This document shows, piece by piece, positions 1 through 10,200 of a stretch of DNA of 64,000 bases. The notes under the pieces were generated by a model. That model saw only the letters and a list, made by a program, of their open reading frames with translations, was not told where the DNA came from and ran no database searches. The position numbers and the translations under genes were made by a program. Source of the stretch: Desulfobacter sp. (lineage in GTDB: Bacteria; Desulfobacterota; Desulfobacteria; Desulfobacterales; Desulfobacteraceae); assembly GCA_028768525.1 (NCBI GenBank), contig CP054837.1:2513001-2577000 (forward strand), given 5' to 3'. Within the stretch, counting starts at the first letter, position 1. Every line of letters starts with the position of its first letter.

Positions 1-141
1 CGTGGATTTCCCGGCCCCGTTGGCCCCGATCATGGCAACAATTTCCCCGGGCATGACTTTCATGGAAACCCCTTTGAGGGCTTTGATGGACCCATACCCG
101 GAATGGACGTTTTTCATTTCTATAATCGGCTGGTCACTCAT
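1..141 (-). CDS. livF: LivF-type branched-chain amino acid ABC transporter ATPase, N-terminal part
   Basis: Only the first 47 codons lie in the window and the gene runs off the left edge. The visible protein begins MSDQPIIEMKNVHSGYGSIKA and reaches the Walker A motif GANGAGKST. The ATG lies 3 bp past the livM stop, so it is the last visible gene of the minus-strand livG-K-H-M-F operon. LivF pairs with LivG as the second cytoplasmic ATPase that powers uptake through LivHM. Assignment to LivF follows from the motif and from its position after livM. Confidence 0.9.
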   Translation of the reverse strand, partial: MSDQPIIEMKNVHSGYGSIKALKGVSMKVMPGEIVAMIGANGAGKST

Positions 142-144
142 CCC

Positions 145-1371
145 TTAGCCCTCCTTTTCTTCGGATCGCTGGCCCACGCGCTTGGCAGGAATCAGGCCGG
201 CCGGCCTGAACAGCATCATAATGATCATGGTGGATCCGAATATCAGCATTCGGTAGGATTCAAATTCACGGAACACTTCAGGCAGGGCAATAAGTGCGAT
301 AACCCCCAGGATAATCCCCGGTATGGACCCCATACCGCCCAGGACCACCATGCAGAGCACCATGGCCGACTCCAGGAAGGTAAAACTTTCAGGGGAGACA
401 AATTTCATCCGGGCCGCAAAGAACGCGCCGGCAAGGCCTGCAAAAAAGGCACCTGTGGCATAGGCCAGCAGCTTGTAGATAAAGGTGTTCACCCCCATGA
501 GTTCAGCCGCCGTCTCATCCTCCCGGATGGATTCCCAGGCCCGGCCGATGCGGGAGAAATTGAGCCGGTTTACCCCGATGGCCGTAAAAATAGCCAGGCC
601 CAAGGCAAAATAGTAGAAGAGCTGAAGCTTTTTCACCCATATGGTTTCAAATGAGACCCCGTTTTCAAATACAAAACGGAACCAGCCGATGCGGTCTATT
701 CCCAGGATGCCGTTGGGGCCGTTGGTCAATTCCATCCAGTTGTTGAGAATGATCCGGATGATCTCCCCGAACCCCAGGGTGACAATGGCCAGGTAATCGC
801 CGCGCATCCTCAGGGTCGGATACCCGACAATGCAGCCGGCAATGCAGGCAAAAATACCGGCAAAGGGCAGACAGACCCAGAAGGCCAGGCCGTACACGGT
901 ATTTAAAATGGCATAGGTGTACGCCCCCACACCGTAAAAGGCAATATACCCCAGGTCCAGCATGCCGGCCAGGCCGACCACCACATTCAGGCCCAGGCCC
1001 AGGCAGATATACAGCAGCACGTTGATGGCCACATCCGTCCCGTACCGCCCCGCAAACTGTGGATATATGCAGCAGAATACCAGAAGGATGACGATCCACA
1101 CCCAGGTGGGCAGGGCCGTGGCCGATCGTTTAACACCTTGCCCCGCCTTTGTCAGGGGATCGGTGACAACGGTCAGGGTGCCGCTGGCCTTCATCACGTA
1201 AATTATCAGGCAGACAAGGGCGCCCGCCGCAATATAACTCCACACCGTAAAGGTTTTCTGGAAAGTCAGGGTGCCGTCGGGGTGAACGCCCAGCATGGGC
1301 CACAGCAGGCCCAGCAGCCAGAGCATGCCGATGACAAACGGTTTCCAGACTTTTTTAAACTCTTGTATCAT
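145..1371 (-). CDS. livM: LivM-type ABC transporter permease
   Basis: Integral membrane permease of a high-affinity branched-chain amino acid or amide importer, 408 aa. The N-terminal part has several hydrophobic helices, followed by the LivM core with GLAGMLDLGYIAFYGVGAYT and the conserved cytoplasmic loop GRAWESIREDETAAELMG that contacts the ATPases. Its start overlaps the end of livH by 17 bp, which suggests translational coupling, and livF follows after 3 bp. The substrate cannot be fixed from sequence. Related cassettes carry leucine, urea or short amides. Confidence 0.93.
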   Translation of the reverse strand: MIQEFKKVWKPFVIGMLWLLGLLWPMLGVHPDGTLTFQKTFTVWSYIAAGALVCLIIYVMKASGTLTVVTDPLTKAGQGVKRSATALPTWVWIVILLVFCCIYPQFAGRYGTDVAINVLLYICLGLGLNVVVGLAGMLDLGYIAFYGVGAYTYAILNTVYGLAFWVCLPFAGIFACIAGCIVGYPTLRMRGDYLAIVTLGFGEIIRIILNNWMELTNGPNGILGIDRIGWFRFVFENGVSFETIWVKKLQLFYYFALGLAIFTAIGVNRLNFSRIGRAWESIREDETAAELMGVNTFIYKLLAYATGAFFAGLAGAFFAARMKFVSPESFTFLESAMVLCMVVLGGMGSIPGIILGVIALIALPEVFREFESYRMLIFGSTMIIMMLFRPAGLIPAKRVGQRSEEKEG

Positions 1372-2266
1372 CGATATTCTCGCCCATAATTCCAGTAGGT
1401 TTAAAATAAAGCACGCCGATCAGGATGATAAAGGCAAACACATCCTTGTACTCCCCGGAGATATACCCGGCACCGAAGATTTCCACCATGCCGATGATAA
1501 GGCCGCCGACCATGGCCCCGGTGATATTGCCGATCCCGCCCAGAACCGCAGCGGCAAAGGCCTTGATCCCCGGAACAAATCCCATGTCGTATTTCACCGA
1601 TCCGTAGTAGAGCCCGTACATGATGCCGGCGGCAGCCGCAAGGCCGGCGCCGATGGCAAAGGTCAGGGAGATGATCTTGTTGGAGCCGATGGCAACCAGG
1701 GCCGACATGGTCTTATCCTGGGCCGTTGCCCGCATGGCCATGCCGATCTTGGTCTTGAAAACCAGGATATTCAGCCCGATGAGCAGGGCCGCTGTCAGGG
1801 AGACAATGGTGATCTGAAGATAAGAAATGGTCACCATACCGAAATCAAACCCGCCCTGGAAGAGCTCGGAAGGGTAAACCGCATCATATACGCCCCGGGT
1901 GAGCATCATACCGTTGGACAGGAAAATGGACATGCCCAGTGCCGACAGCAGCGCCGCCAGCCGCGAGGCTTTTCTTAAAGGTTTATACGCGATTTTTTCA
2001 ACCCCGACGGCCAGATAGGCGCAATATGCCATGGCCAGGGCAAAGGCCCCGGTCAGACAGAGTATCGGATGGGTATCCATATACCCCAGTCCCGCAAAAT
2101 AGGACAGGGCGATGGCCCCCGCATATCCGCCTGCGGCAAAAAACTCGCCGTGGGCAAAGTTGATGAGCTGTATCACACCGTAAACCATGGTATATCCCAG
2201 TGCGATGAGCGCATACATGCCGCCCAGGGTCAAACCGTTAATCAACTGCTGAATAAAATATTCCAT
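1355..2266 (-). CDS. livH: LivH-type ABC transporter permease
   Basis: Second permease subunit, 303 aa, of normal family length. It opens with MEYFIQQLINGLTLGGMYAL and has the LivH signature GVIQLINFAHGEFFAAGGY in its second helix. About eight hydrophobic segments are visible. It overlaps livM and lies downstream of the binding-protein gene across a gap that contains two hairpins. Confidence 0.93.
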   Translation of the reverse strand: MEYFIQQLINGLTLGGMYALIALGYTMVYGVIQLINFAHGEFFAAGGYAGAIALSYFAGLGYMDTHPILCLTGAFALAMAYCAYLAVGVEKIAYKPLRKASRLAALLSALGMSIFLSNGMMLTRGVYDAVYPSELFQGGFDFGMVTISYLQITIVSLTAALLIGLNILVFKTKIGMAMRATAQDKTMSALVAIGSNKIISLTFAIGAGLAAAAGIMYGLYYGSVKYDMGFVPGIKAFAAAVLGGIGNITGAMVGGLIIGMVEIFGAGYISGEYKDVFAFIILIGVLYFKPTGIMGENIDDTRV

Positions 2267-2303
2267 TCTATAACTTCATTTCTCAAAGTTGCTGTGGAGG
2301 GAT

Positions 2304-2391
2304 GATGCGGCCGGGGCAACAATTGACCCTTGATTCCGGCCGCATCGCAGTTAACTGTTTGGATTAAAACGTGCCCATAGAGGTGCGTTTT
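2304..2391 (-). promoter_or_regulatory. Paired hairpins between binding-protein gene and livH
   Basis: Positions 2304-2314 and 2336-2346 form a perfect 11-bp GC-rich stem with a 21-nt loop. A second, weaker stem (AAAACG at 2366-2371 with CGTTTT at 2386-2391) lies closer to the binding-protein stop codon. On the minus strand the second is followed by a short T stretch. Such intergenic hairpins commonly protect or partly terminate the upstream message so that the binding protein is made in excess over the permeases. That function is inferred from position only. Confidence 0.6.
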
Positions 2392-2401
2392 CGTCCAAAC
2401 A

Positions 2402-3541
2402 CTACTTAATCAGGCCGTTGACAGGTTCCCAATAGGGAACAAACTTGTCGCCCTCAACCTTGAAAGCAATGTAGGAGGAGCCGGAATCACCGTTGGCTCT
2501 GAACTTCACGTGCTTGGATACGCCCTGGAAATCCAGTTTCATCAGCTCGGCTTTTACCTTGGCGGAATCGGTGGAACCAGCAGCCTTGATGGCTTTGAGC
2601 AGGGACATGGCAGCGTCGTAGGCATAGGTGGCATAGGCTGCGATCTTCCCGTACTTGGGCACGTAGCGTTTTTCAAAGGCCTTGTATTCAGGCGTCGTGG
2701 GATCGGTAAATCCGTAGGTCAGGAAAACGCCATTGGCAGCGTCTTTGGCCACTTCCATGTACCTGGGCTGGAACACTGCGTCCTGGGTAACGATCTGGGA
2801 ATCCATGCCCAGCCGTTTGGCCTGCAGGGTCATCATGGCCGCAGGAGAGAAACCCTGAAGGGACATGTAGAAAATATCGGCATTGGCTTTTTTGGCCATG
2901 GTCAGGATGGCGGAAAAGTCTTTGTCACCCTGGTTGACATGCTCATGGGCCACAACGTTCATGCCCATGGATTTGGCAGCATCGGCAACGCCGTCGGCCA
3001 GGCCCTGGGAATAGGTGGTCTTGTCGTCAACGATGAAAATGGTTTTGGCGCCCAGGGATTCTTTCATGAACTTGGCGGCAGCCGGTGCCTGGTCGTCGTC
3101 ACGGCCGCACATGCGGAACATGTAGGGAAGGCCGCGGTCGGTAACCTTTTCGTTGGTGGAGGCCGGGGTGATCATGATGATGTCTTCTTCATCCAGAACA
3201 TCAGAGGCCGGGATGGTGGAAGAGGAACAATAGGCACCGACGACGCCCGCCACCTCAAGGTTGATGAGCTTGTTGGCTGCGGCAACCGCCTGTCTGGGGT
3301 CGCATGCGGTATCCTGGGGGAACAGCTGGATTTTGTCGTAACCGGGGATGCCCCCCATTTCTTCCATTACTTCAATGGCAGTAAGAACGCCGTTTTTGAT
3401 ATCTGTGCCGTCAGAGGCATAGGGCCCGGTCAGGGGGCTCATGGAGCCGATCTTCAACGTCTTTGCATAGACACCGCCGCACAGAAAGGGAACCAGGATA
3501 AGGCACAGTGTTACGATTGAAACAACTCTTTTTCTCATCAT
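2402..3541 (-). CDS. livK: Periplasmic substrate-binding protein of the Liv-type ABC transporter
   Basis: Type I periplasmic binding protein (Peripla_BP_6/LivJK family), 379 aa. A clear signal peptide covers about residues 1-27 (basic MMRKR, a hydrophobic core, VYA before KTLKIG). The mature part starts with KIGSMSPLTGPYASDGTDIKNG, typical of the family. A strong AGGAGGAGAA ribosome site at 3541-3550 supports the start. The protein delivers a branched-chain amino acid or related amide to LivHM. The actual ligand is not evident. Confidence 0.92.
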   Translation of the reverse strand: MMRKRVVSIVTLCLILVPFLCGGVYAKTLKIGSMSPLTGPYASDGTDIKNGVLTAIEVMEEMGGIPGYDKIQLFPQDTACDPRQAVAAANKLINLEVAGVVGAYCSSSTIPASDVLDEEDIIMITPASTNEKVTDRGLPYMFRMCGRDDDQAPAAAKFMKESLGAKTIFIVDDKTTYSQGLADGVADAAKSMGMNVVAHEHVNQGDKDFSAILTMAKKANADIFYMSLQGFSPAAMMTLQAKRLGMDSQIVTQDAVFQPRYMEVAKDAANGVFLTYGFTDPTTPEYKAFEKRYVPKYGKIAAYATYAYDAAMSLLKAIKAAGSTDSAKVKAELMKLDFQGVSKHVKFRANGDSGSSYIAFKVEGDKFVPYWEPVNGLIK

Positions 3542-3555
3542 TCTCCTCCTAAAAA

Positions 3556-4323
3556 TTATTGGTTGGCAGGCTGACCCAGATATGCCTCTATCACCTTGGG
3601 ATTGTTCTGGATTTCAGAAGGGTCTCCCTCGGCGATTTTCACACCGTGATCAACACAGACAATATGATCACACACACCCATGACCACCTTCATATCGTGC
3701 TCCACTAAAAGCACGTCAATGCCGAGGTCCTTTATGCGCGCAATATCGTTCATCAACTCTGAGGATTCAGAGGGATTCATACCGGCGGCGGGCTCGTCCA
3801 AAAGCAGGACTTTCGGCTCGGAAGCGATGGCCCGGGCGATTTCAAGACGGCGCTGGAGGCCGTAGGGCAGGTTGGCCGCCACGGTATCTGCAAATTCGTC
3901 CACCCCCATAAACTTCAGGGCTTCCATGGCTTTGTCCTTTATCCATGCCTCTTCCCGCTTCTGGGACGGCGTTCTCAGGATGGAGCCCAAGATTCCTTTT
4001 CCCGCCCGGCAGTGCCGGGCCACCATGGCATTTTCAACGGCGGTCATGGCCGAAAAGAGGCGGATATTCTGAAATGTCCTGGCAATCCCCTTTTCAAAAA
4101 TCACATAGGGCCGTTTGCCCAAAATGCTTTTGCCATCAAAGATAACATCCCCCTCAGATGCCTGGTAGACACCGGTGAGCACGTTGAACACCGTGGTTTT
4201 TCCCGCGCCGTTTGGGCCGATTAATCCCACGACGCGGCCATTCCCAATGGTAAAACTCAAACTGGAGAGGGCGAGAAGTCCCCCAAACCGAACACTAATG
4301 TTTTTTAGTTCTAATTCAGCCAT
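3556..4323 (-). CDS. livG: LivG-type ABC transporter ATPase
   Basis: Cytoplasmic ATPase, 255 aa from the chosen start MAELELKNISVRFGG. The reading frame is open for 28 more codons upstream, but that extension does not look like the family N-terminus. Walker A is GPNGAGKTT, Walker B is VLLLDEPAAGMNP, and the C-terminus carries the LivG-type DHIVCVDHGVKIAEGDP. It is the first gene of the liv operon and diverges from the lexA-type operon across about 300 bp. Confidence 0.93.
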   Translation of the reverse strand: MAELELKNISVRFGGLLALSSLSFTIGNGRVVGLIGPNGAGKTTVFNVLTGVYQASEGDVIFDGKSILGKRPYVIFEKGIARTFQNIRLFSAMTAVENAMVARHCRAGKGILGSILRTPSQKREEAWIKDKAMEALKFMGVDEFADTVAANLPYGLQRRLEIARAIASEPKVLLLDEPAAGMNPSESSELMNDIARIKDLGIDVLLVEHDMKVVMGVCDHIVCVDHGVKIAEGDPSEIQNNPKVIEAYLGQPANQ

Positions 4324-4623
4324 TACAAGATTCGTTCCGTTGCAGATTAAATCCGGAAAACGCCAAAAAGCGCCTCTATAGCCTATTTGTAGCTTTCTGT
4401 AGCCCATTAATTCTAGGTTGTCAACAACTAAAAAGGATGTTTCACATGGCGATACAGCCGAAACCCTCCCCAGTCAAAGGGCCCGACAATATTAAGAAAT
4501 GGTTTAACCATACAATTTCACCCCCTGTTATGTATAGATTTTTTCTTTACTTTTACCTTTACATTTATATTGACATTTAAAACTATTTTTGCCACACTGA
4601 TGGACACCAAAAAGAGGGGAAAA
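4324..4623. promoter_or_regulatory. Divergent intergenic region livG / lexA-like
   Basis: This AT-rich 300-bp region must hold promoters for both divergent operons. Three consecutive hexamers (ctttac, ttttac, ctttac) occupy 4545-4562, followed by atttat and a TTGACA at 4570-4575. This run is a candidate operator or UP-like element for the LexA-type gene. No confident -10 box or SOS box could be assigned. Confidence 0.35.
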
Positions 4624-5295
4624 ATGAAACCGCAGTTGACAAAAAAACAGAAAAAACTATTGGATTATTTAAACCGGGAACTGCATCGCAGCGGTACGGC
4701 GCCGAGCCTTCGCACCGCTGCCGGCGATCTGGGGGTCAGCCACGCCGCCGTCAGCCAAACCATCAAAACCCTGGAAGATAAAGGCTATATCCAGCGGCAG
4801 GGGCGATACAGCAGGACCATCCATATCCTGGATCACGGCGGAAACAGCGGCGACGGGGGATTTCCCGGCGCCGGCGAAGGGGACGCGGGATTTCGCCACA
4901 AACGCATCCCCATTGTCGGCCGGATCACCGCGGGCCTGCCCATCTACGCCACCCAGGAATGGGAGGGCAGCCTTCTGGTGGACAGCGGCCTGTATCCCGG
5001 AGACAACCTATTTGCCCTGAAAATCCAAGGGCAGTCCATGAAAAACGCCGGTATTTTAAATCGTGACATCGTCATCTGCCGCCCCCGGCAGTATGCCAGG
5101 AACCGGGAAATCGTCGTGGCACTGGTTCGCGGAGAAGAGGCCACGGTAAAGCGTTTCTTCCTTCATCCGGAATTCATTGAACTCCGCCCGGAAAACCCCG
5201 AATTTGCCCCCCAGACCTACGATTTTGACGAGGTTCTGATCCAGGGAAAGGTAGTGGGGCTGATCCGGCCGGCCGATGCCATGGAAGCGGAATGA
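4624..5295 (+). CDS. lexA: LexA-family repressor
   Basis: SOS-type repressor, 223 aa from the ATG at 4624, chosen because AGAGGGGA lies just upstream. The N-terminal winged helix (about 1-70) includes SLRTAAGDLGVSHAAVSQTIK. The C-terminal S24 peptidase domain has the cleavage site Ala103-Gly104 in GRITAGLP, catalytic Ser138 in GQSM and Lys176 in ATVKRF. It should self-cleave on RecA activation and derepress the following DUF72-imuB-dnaE2 genes, which start 4 bp after its stop. It could be a second, cassette-specific LexA. The genome's main LexA is not visible. Confidence 0.88.
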   Translation: MKPQLTKKQKKLLDYLNRELHRSGTAPSLRTAAGDLGVSHAAVSQTIKTLEDKGYIQRQGRYSRTIHILDHGGNSGDGGFPGAGEGDAGFRHKRIPIVGRITAGLPIYATQEWEGSLLVDSGLYPGDNLFALKIQGQSMKNAGILNRDIVICRPRQYARNREIVVALVRGEEATVKRFFLHPEFIELRPENPEFAPQTYDFDEVLIQGKVVGLIRPADAMEAE

Positions 5296-5299
5296 TCTT

Positions 5300-6091
5300 A
5301 TGGCCGCTCTTTTCACAGGCACCAGCGGTTACTCCTACGGCGAATGGGTGGATGCCGGGGTGTACCCCAAAGGCACCCATGCCGCCAATATGCTCACCGC
5401 CTACACCCGGCACTTCAATGCCGTGGAGCTCAACTACACCTGGTACCAGATGCCCAAGGCGCCCTCCCTGGAACGCATGGCCGCCCAGGTACCCGGAAAT
5501 TTCATGTTCAGCCTCAAACTGACCCGCACCCTCACCCATGAGGTGGATAAAACCCTCTGGAAGGATGAGGCCGCCGCCTTCCGCCGGGCCGTTGCCCCCC
5601 TGGTGGACACTCAAAAACTGCTAAGCATCCTGGTCCAGCTCCCCCCCTATTTCAGGCGCACCCCGGACCGGCGGGCCTACCTGGCAGCGCTCCTGGAAGA
5701 ATTCACAGGGCTGCCCATGGCCGTGGAATTCCGCCATCCCTCATGGGTGAACGACAAGGTATTCTATGAATTTGAGCGCCGAAACATCACCCTGGTCACC
5801 GTTGACGGGCCGCCCCTGCCCCACCTGTTTCCCCGGCTGGACCTGGTCACCAACCCGGACCTGATTTACCTGCGCCTCCACGGCCGGAACAGCGCCGGAT
5901 GGCGTTCGGGCAATATGCAGAAACAATTCGATTATGACTACAGCGAAACCGAACTGCGTGAAACCGCCGCTCTCATGACCCAGCGTCTCATGCCCGGCGC
6001 CCGGGCGGGTGCCCTGTTCTTCAACAACCACGTCCGGGGCCAGGCCCCGAAAAACTGCCTGCGCCTTGCCGCTATTTTACAGGCCCATTAA
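5300..6091 (+). CDS. DUF72 (YecE-like) protein
   Basis: TIM-barrel-like DUF72 protein, 263 aa from the ATG at 5300, which follows the LexA stop by 4 bp. Family hallmarks are FTGTSGYSYGEW at the N-terminus, the HFNAVELNYTWYQMP segment, AVEFRHPSW mid-protein and YLRLHGRN near the C-terminus. The biochemical function of DUF72 is not established. Its place inside a LexA-ImuB-DnaE2 cassette suggests a role in DNA damage tolerance or nucleic-acid processing, which is inference from context. Confidence 0.88.
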   Translation: MAALFTGTSGYSYGEWVDAGVYPKGTHAANMLTAYTRHFNAVELNYTWYQMPKAPSLERMAAQVPGNFMFSLKLTRTLTHEVDKTLWKDEAAAFRRAVAPLVDTQKLLSILVQLPPYFRRTPDRRAYLAALLEEFTGLPMAVEFRHPSWVNDKVFYEFERRNITLVTVDGPPLPHLFPRLDLVTNPDLIYLRLHGRNSAGWRSGNMQKQFDYDYSETELRETAALMTQRLMPGARAGALFFNNHVRGQAPKNCLRLAAILQAH

Positions 6092-6109
6092 CCCATAGAG
6101 TACGGCACC

Positions 6110-7279
6110 ATGTCACACCGCGACATCATCCACCTGAATATCGCCGACTTTGCTGCCGGCATCGAAGCCTGCATTGATCCCGCCCTCAGGAACGAGCCCC
6201 TGGTGATCGCCCCCACAGGCGCCCCCCGGGCCGTGGTCTACGATATGAACGAGCCCGCCTTTAAGGAGGGCATCCGCAAGGGCATGCCCCTGTCCCGGGT
6301 CAAGCGGCAGCACCGGGGTGTCCCGGTCCTGCCCCCCCGGTTCAACCGTTACGAACGGGCCATGAAAGATGTGTTCAAACAGGGCCTGACCTACACTCCG
6401 GCTGTTGAGTCCGGTTGCCGGGACGGCCACTTGTTTCTGGACATTACCGGCACAAGCCGCCTTTACGGCCCGCCTCCGGACGTGGCCTTCCGCCTGAAAA
6501 AATCCGTGAAAAAGTCCCTTGGCCTGGAGCCCATCTGGTCCCTGGCCACCTCCAAACTGGTGGCCAAGGTGGCCACCCGCATGGTCAAACCCCTGGGGGA
6601 ATATATCGTGGGTCCGGGGGAGGAAGAGGCCTTCCTGGGCCCGCTGCCCCTCAGCCTCCTTCCCGGGCTGTCCAAAGAAGAGATCCGCACCGCCACCCGG
6701 TTCAACCTGGTCCGTATTTCACAGATCCGCACCCTGACCCCGGCACAGATGGACATCCCCTTTCCCGGGCGGGCCGCTGCTGTCCGGCGGCTGCTCAAGG
6801 GCATTGACCCCTCTCCGGTCTCCCCCTCCCGGCCCGGCCGGCTCAGGGCGGACCATGAATTTGCCGACGACACCAACGATGCGGATGAACTGACTGCCGG
6901 GCTGGCCTTAATGGCGGCGGCCCTGGCCGGCCGGCTCTGTTCCCGGAATGAGACCCTGCGTTCCCTCACCCTCACCATCTCCTATTCCGACGGGGTCTGC
7001 CATACAGAATCCGCCAAGGCCCAGGGCGGCCTTGAATCGGCCCTGTTCCGGCAATCCCGGTCCCTGTTCCGGGCCGCCTGGAAGCGGCGGGTCCGCATCC
7101 GGCACATGGCCCTGACCTGCACTGCCGGCCCGGTTGCGCCGGTGCAAGCCGACCTATTTGCCTCCCCTGGCCCTGATAATTCCCCCAGGACCGACAGGCT
7201 CTCCGGTGCCATGGCTGAAATCCGGGCCCGGTTCGGCAATGCCGCCGTCCGTCCCGCCGCTGCACTGGCCATTCCATGA
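6110..7279 (+). CDS. imuB: ImuB-like Y-family polymerase lacking catalytic residues
   Basis: Y-family DNA polymerase fold, 389 aa. It aligns with DinB at the N-terminus (DIIHLNIADFAAGIE), but the two metal-binding aspartates there are Asn10 and Ala12. The downstream SxDE-type motif is also not kept (RDGHLFLDITG, 105-114). This matches ImuB, a non-catalytic scaffold of the ImuB-DnaE2 mutasome. A beta-clamp-binding-like pentapeptide QADLF sits at 346-350. The dnaE2 gene starts within its stop codon (4-bp ATGA overlap), so the two are translationally coupled. Confidence 0.88.
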   Translation: MSHRDIIHLNIADFAAGIEACIDPALRNEPLVIAPTGAPRAVVYDMNEPAFKEGIRKGMPLSRVKRQHRGVPVLPPRFNRYERAMKDVFKQGLTYTPAVESGCRDGHLFLDITGTSRLYGPPPDVAFRLKKSVKKSLGLEPIWSLATSKLVAKVATRMVKPLGEYIVGPGEEEAFLGPLPLSLLPGLSKEEIRTATRFNLVRISQIRTLTPAQMDIPFPGRAAAVRRLLKGIDPSPVSPSRPGRLRADHEFADDTNDADELTAGLALMAAALAGRLCSRNETLRSLTLTISYSDGVCHTESAKAQGGLESALFRQSRSLFRAAWKRRVRIRHMALTCTAGPVAPVQADLFASPGPDNSPRTDRLSGAMAEIRARFGNAAVRPAAALAIP

Positions 7280-10200
7280 TCCCCCTGACCGTCCGCTCCC
7301 ATTACTCACTCATGTGGGGTACCGCCCCCGTCCGCAGGCTCTGCGCCCATGCCAGGGCCATGGGCTACCATTCCCTGGCCCTGACGGACACGGGCAACCT
7401 TTACGGGCTATGGCCCTTTCTGGACGCCTGCAGGGATTACGGCCTCCGCCCCATCATCGGTGCGGAAATTTCGGACCCGGCCGGCCATTGGCGGGCGGTC
7501 TGCCTGGTGAAGAATGCCAGGGGATACCGGAATCTCTGCCGGCTGCTGACCCGCCGCCACAGGGATAAGGCGTTCACTTTGAAAGATCGCATTCCGGAAC
7601 TGGGCCGGGGCCTGGTCATCCTGACCCAGGCCCCGGAACTATTGGCGCGCTGGCGGGGCATGAATCTGGACCTGGCCGCCGCGCTGCCCAGGGGCCCCCT
7701 CTCCCGCACCCATCGGCTGTGCCGGATGGCCGTGGACATGAATATCCCCATGGTTGCCACCCCGGGCAGTTTTTTCCTCCGTCCCGGGGACCACCCCGCC
7801 CATGCCATGCTCAGGGCCATTGACAAAAACACCTGCCTGTCAAGGCTGGGCCCCCGGGACCTGGCCCCGGCAAATGCCTTCCTGGGCCGCCCGGATGATT
7901 ACGCCAGCAGGTTCGCGGCCCTGCCCGGGGCGATTGCCGCCACCCATGAAATCGGTGAACGGCTGGAATTCCAGGGGCCGGAATTCGGCATTGTCATGCC
8001 GCCATTCACCCTGCCCCGGGGGACAAGCGCCCCGGACCTGCTCAGGGAAAAAACCCTGGCCGGTGCCCGGGACCGTTACGGCGCCCCCCTGCCCATAAAG
8101 GTGGTCCACCGCATCGACCGGGAATTATCCGTAATTAATCAAAAAAATTTCGCCGGCTATTTTCTGGTGGTGGAAGACATTGTCCGCCACGCCTCCCAAA
8201 CCTGCGGCCGGGGGTCCGGAGCGGCCTCCATTGTGGCCTATTGCCTGGGGATAACCAATGTCTGTCCCATCAAGCACGACCTCTACTTTGAACGCTTCCT
8301 GAACCCGGGCCGGCAGGATCCCCCGGACATTGATGTCGACTTTGCCTGGGATGAACGGGACGGCATCCTCAACCGGGTGCTAAGCCAGTTTAAAGGGCAT
8401 GCGGCCATGGTCTCCTCCCACATTCTCTTCCAGCCCAGGATGGCGGTGCGGGAGACGGCCAAGGTCTACGGCCTGCCGGAAGCCGAGATCAAAAAAGTGA
8501 CGGCCCGCCTGCCCTGGTTCTGGCGGGAGGACGAGGCCGCCCAAAGCCTTCTGGACCGGATCAAAACCCGGCCGGAATTCAAGGATATGGACTTTCCCAG
8601 GCCATGGCCTGAAATCATGGCCCAGGCCCAGGCCCTCACCGGCACCCCCAGACATCTTTCGGTCCACCCCGGCGGTGTGGTCATCACCCCCGACCCCATT
8701 GACACCTATGTTCCGGTCCAGACAGCGCCCAAGGGTATTCCGCTGATCCAATGGGAAAAAGACAGCGCCGAAGCCGCCGGCCTGGTTAAAATAGACCTGC
8801 TGGGCAACAGGAGCCTGGGGGTCATCCGGGACTGTATCGCCGCCATCAGGACCACCCGTGGCGCATTCACCGACTTCCAGGAGATTGACCCCGAAGACGA
8901 CCCGGCCACCCAGGCCCTGGTGGCCCAGGGGCAGACCATGGGGTGCTTTTACATTGAAAGCCCGGCCATGCGCCTGCTCCAGAAAAAATCACGGGTGGGG
9001 GATTTCGCCCACCTGGTCATCCATTCCTCCATCATCCGGCCGGCGGCCAACGAATTCATCCAGCAATACCTCCAACGGCTGCACACCGGGATATGGGATC
9101 CCATCCATCCCCTGCTGGGAGGTCTTCTGGACGAAACCTTCGGCATCATGGTCTACCAGGAGGATGTCTCCCGGGTGGCGGTACGCCTGGCCGGCTTTAC
9201 CCATGCCCAGGCCGACGGCCTCAGAAAAATCATGTCCAAAAAGGACAAGCACCGGGAATTGTCCGCCTATCACCGTGACTTTATCAACGGGGCAAGGGCA
9301 AAGGGCGTCAGCCCGGAAGAAACCCGGGAAATCTGGGAGATGATCATCTCATTTTCAGGATATTCTTTTTGCAAGCCCCACTCAGCCTCCTATGCCCGGG
9401 TCTCTTTCCAGGCCGCCTATCTTAAGACCCATTACCCGGCGGAATTCATGGCGGCTGTGATCTCCAACCGAGGCGGGTTCTACTCCACCTTTGCCTATGT
9501 ATCCGAAGCCCGGCGCTTGGGGATCAAGGTGCAGGGGCCGGACATCCACGCCAGCCAGATCTCCTGGACCGGTTCCGGAGACCGCCTGAGAATCGGTTTC
9601 ATGGCCATTAAAGGGCTCACCGCTGCCACCATGGGAACCATCATCCGTGAACGGAAAACCAAAGAATTCTCCGACCTCTGGGATTTCTTCTCCCGGGTCT
9701 CCCTCCGGGAAGATGAATGCTGCGCCCTGGTCCACAGCGGCTGTCTGGACCGCCTCAACCCAGGCAACAGCAGGGCGGCCCTGCTCTGGTCCCACGCCCT
9801 GTGGCTGAGAAGCCGCCAATCCGCCAGGGCATGCCACCGCACTTTGCCGGGCCTCTTTGACGCCCCCCTGCCCGAGATCCCGGACCTTCCCCCGGATGCC
9901 CCAAAGGATTTGATCCACCGGGAACTGGACACCCTCGGGCTTCTGGCCGGCAGCCACCCCATAACCGGTTATGCCGGCCAAATCAGGACACTTAACACGG
10001 TCAAGGCTGCGGACCTCCACAATTTCACCGGAAGAACCGTCACCTTTGCCGGCTGGCTCATCACCGGCAAAGTAGTCCGGACCAAACAGGGGGATCCCAT
10101 GAAATTCCTCACCTTTGAGGATGAGACCGGAATCGTGGAAACGGTTTTTTTTCCCAAGCCCTATGCCCGGTTCTGTCACATCCTGGATTACGGCAAACCT

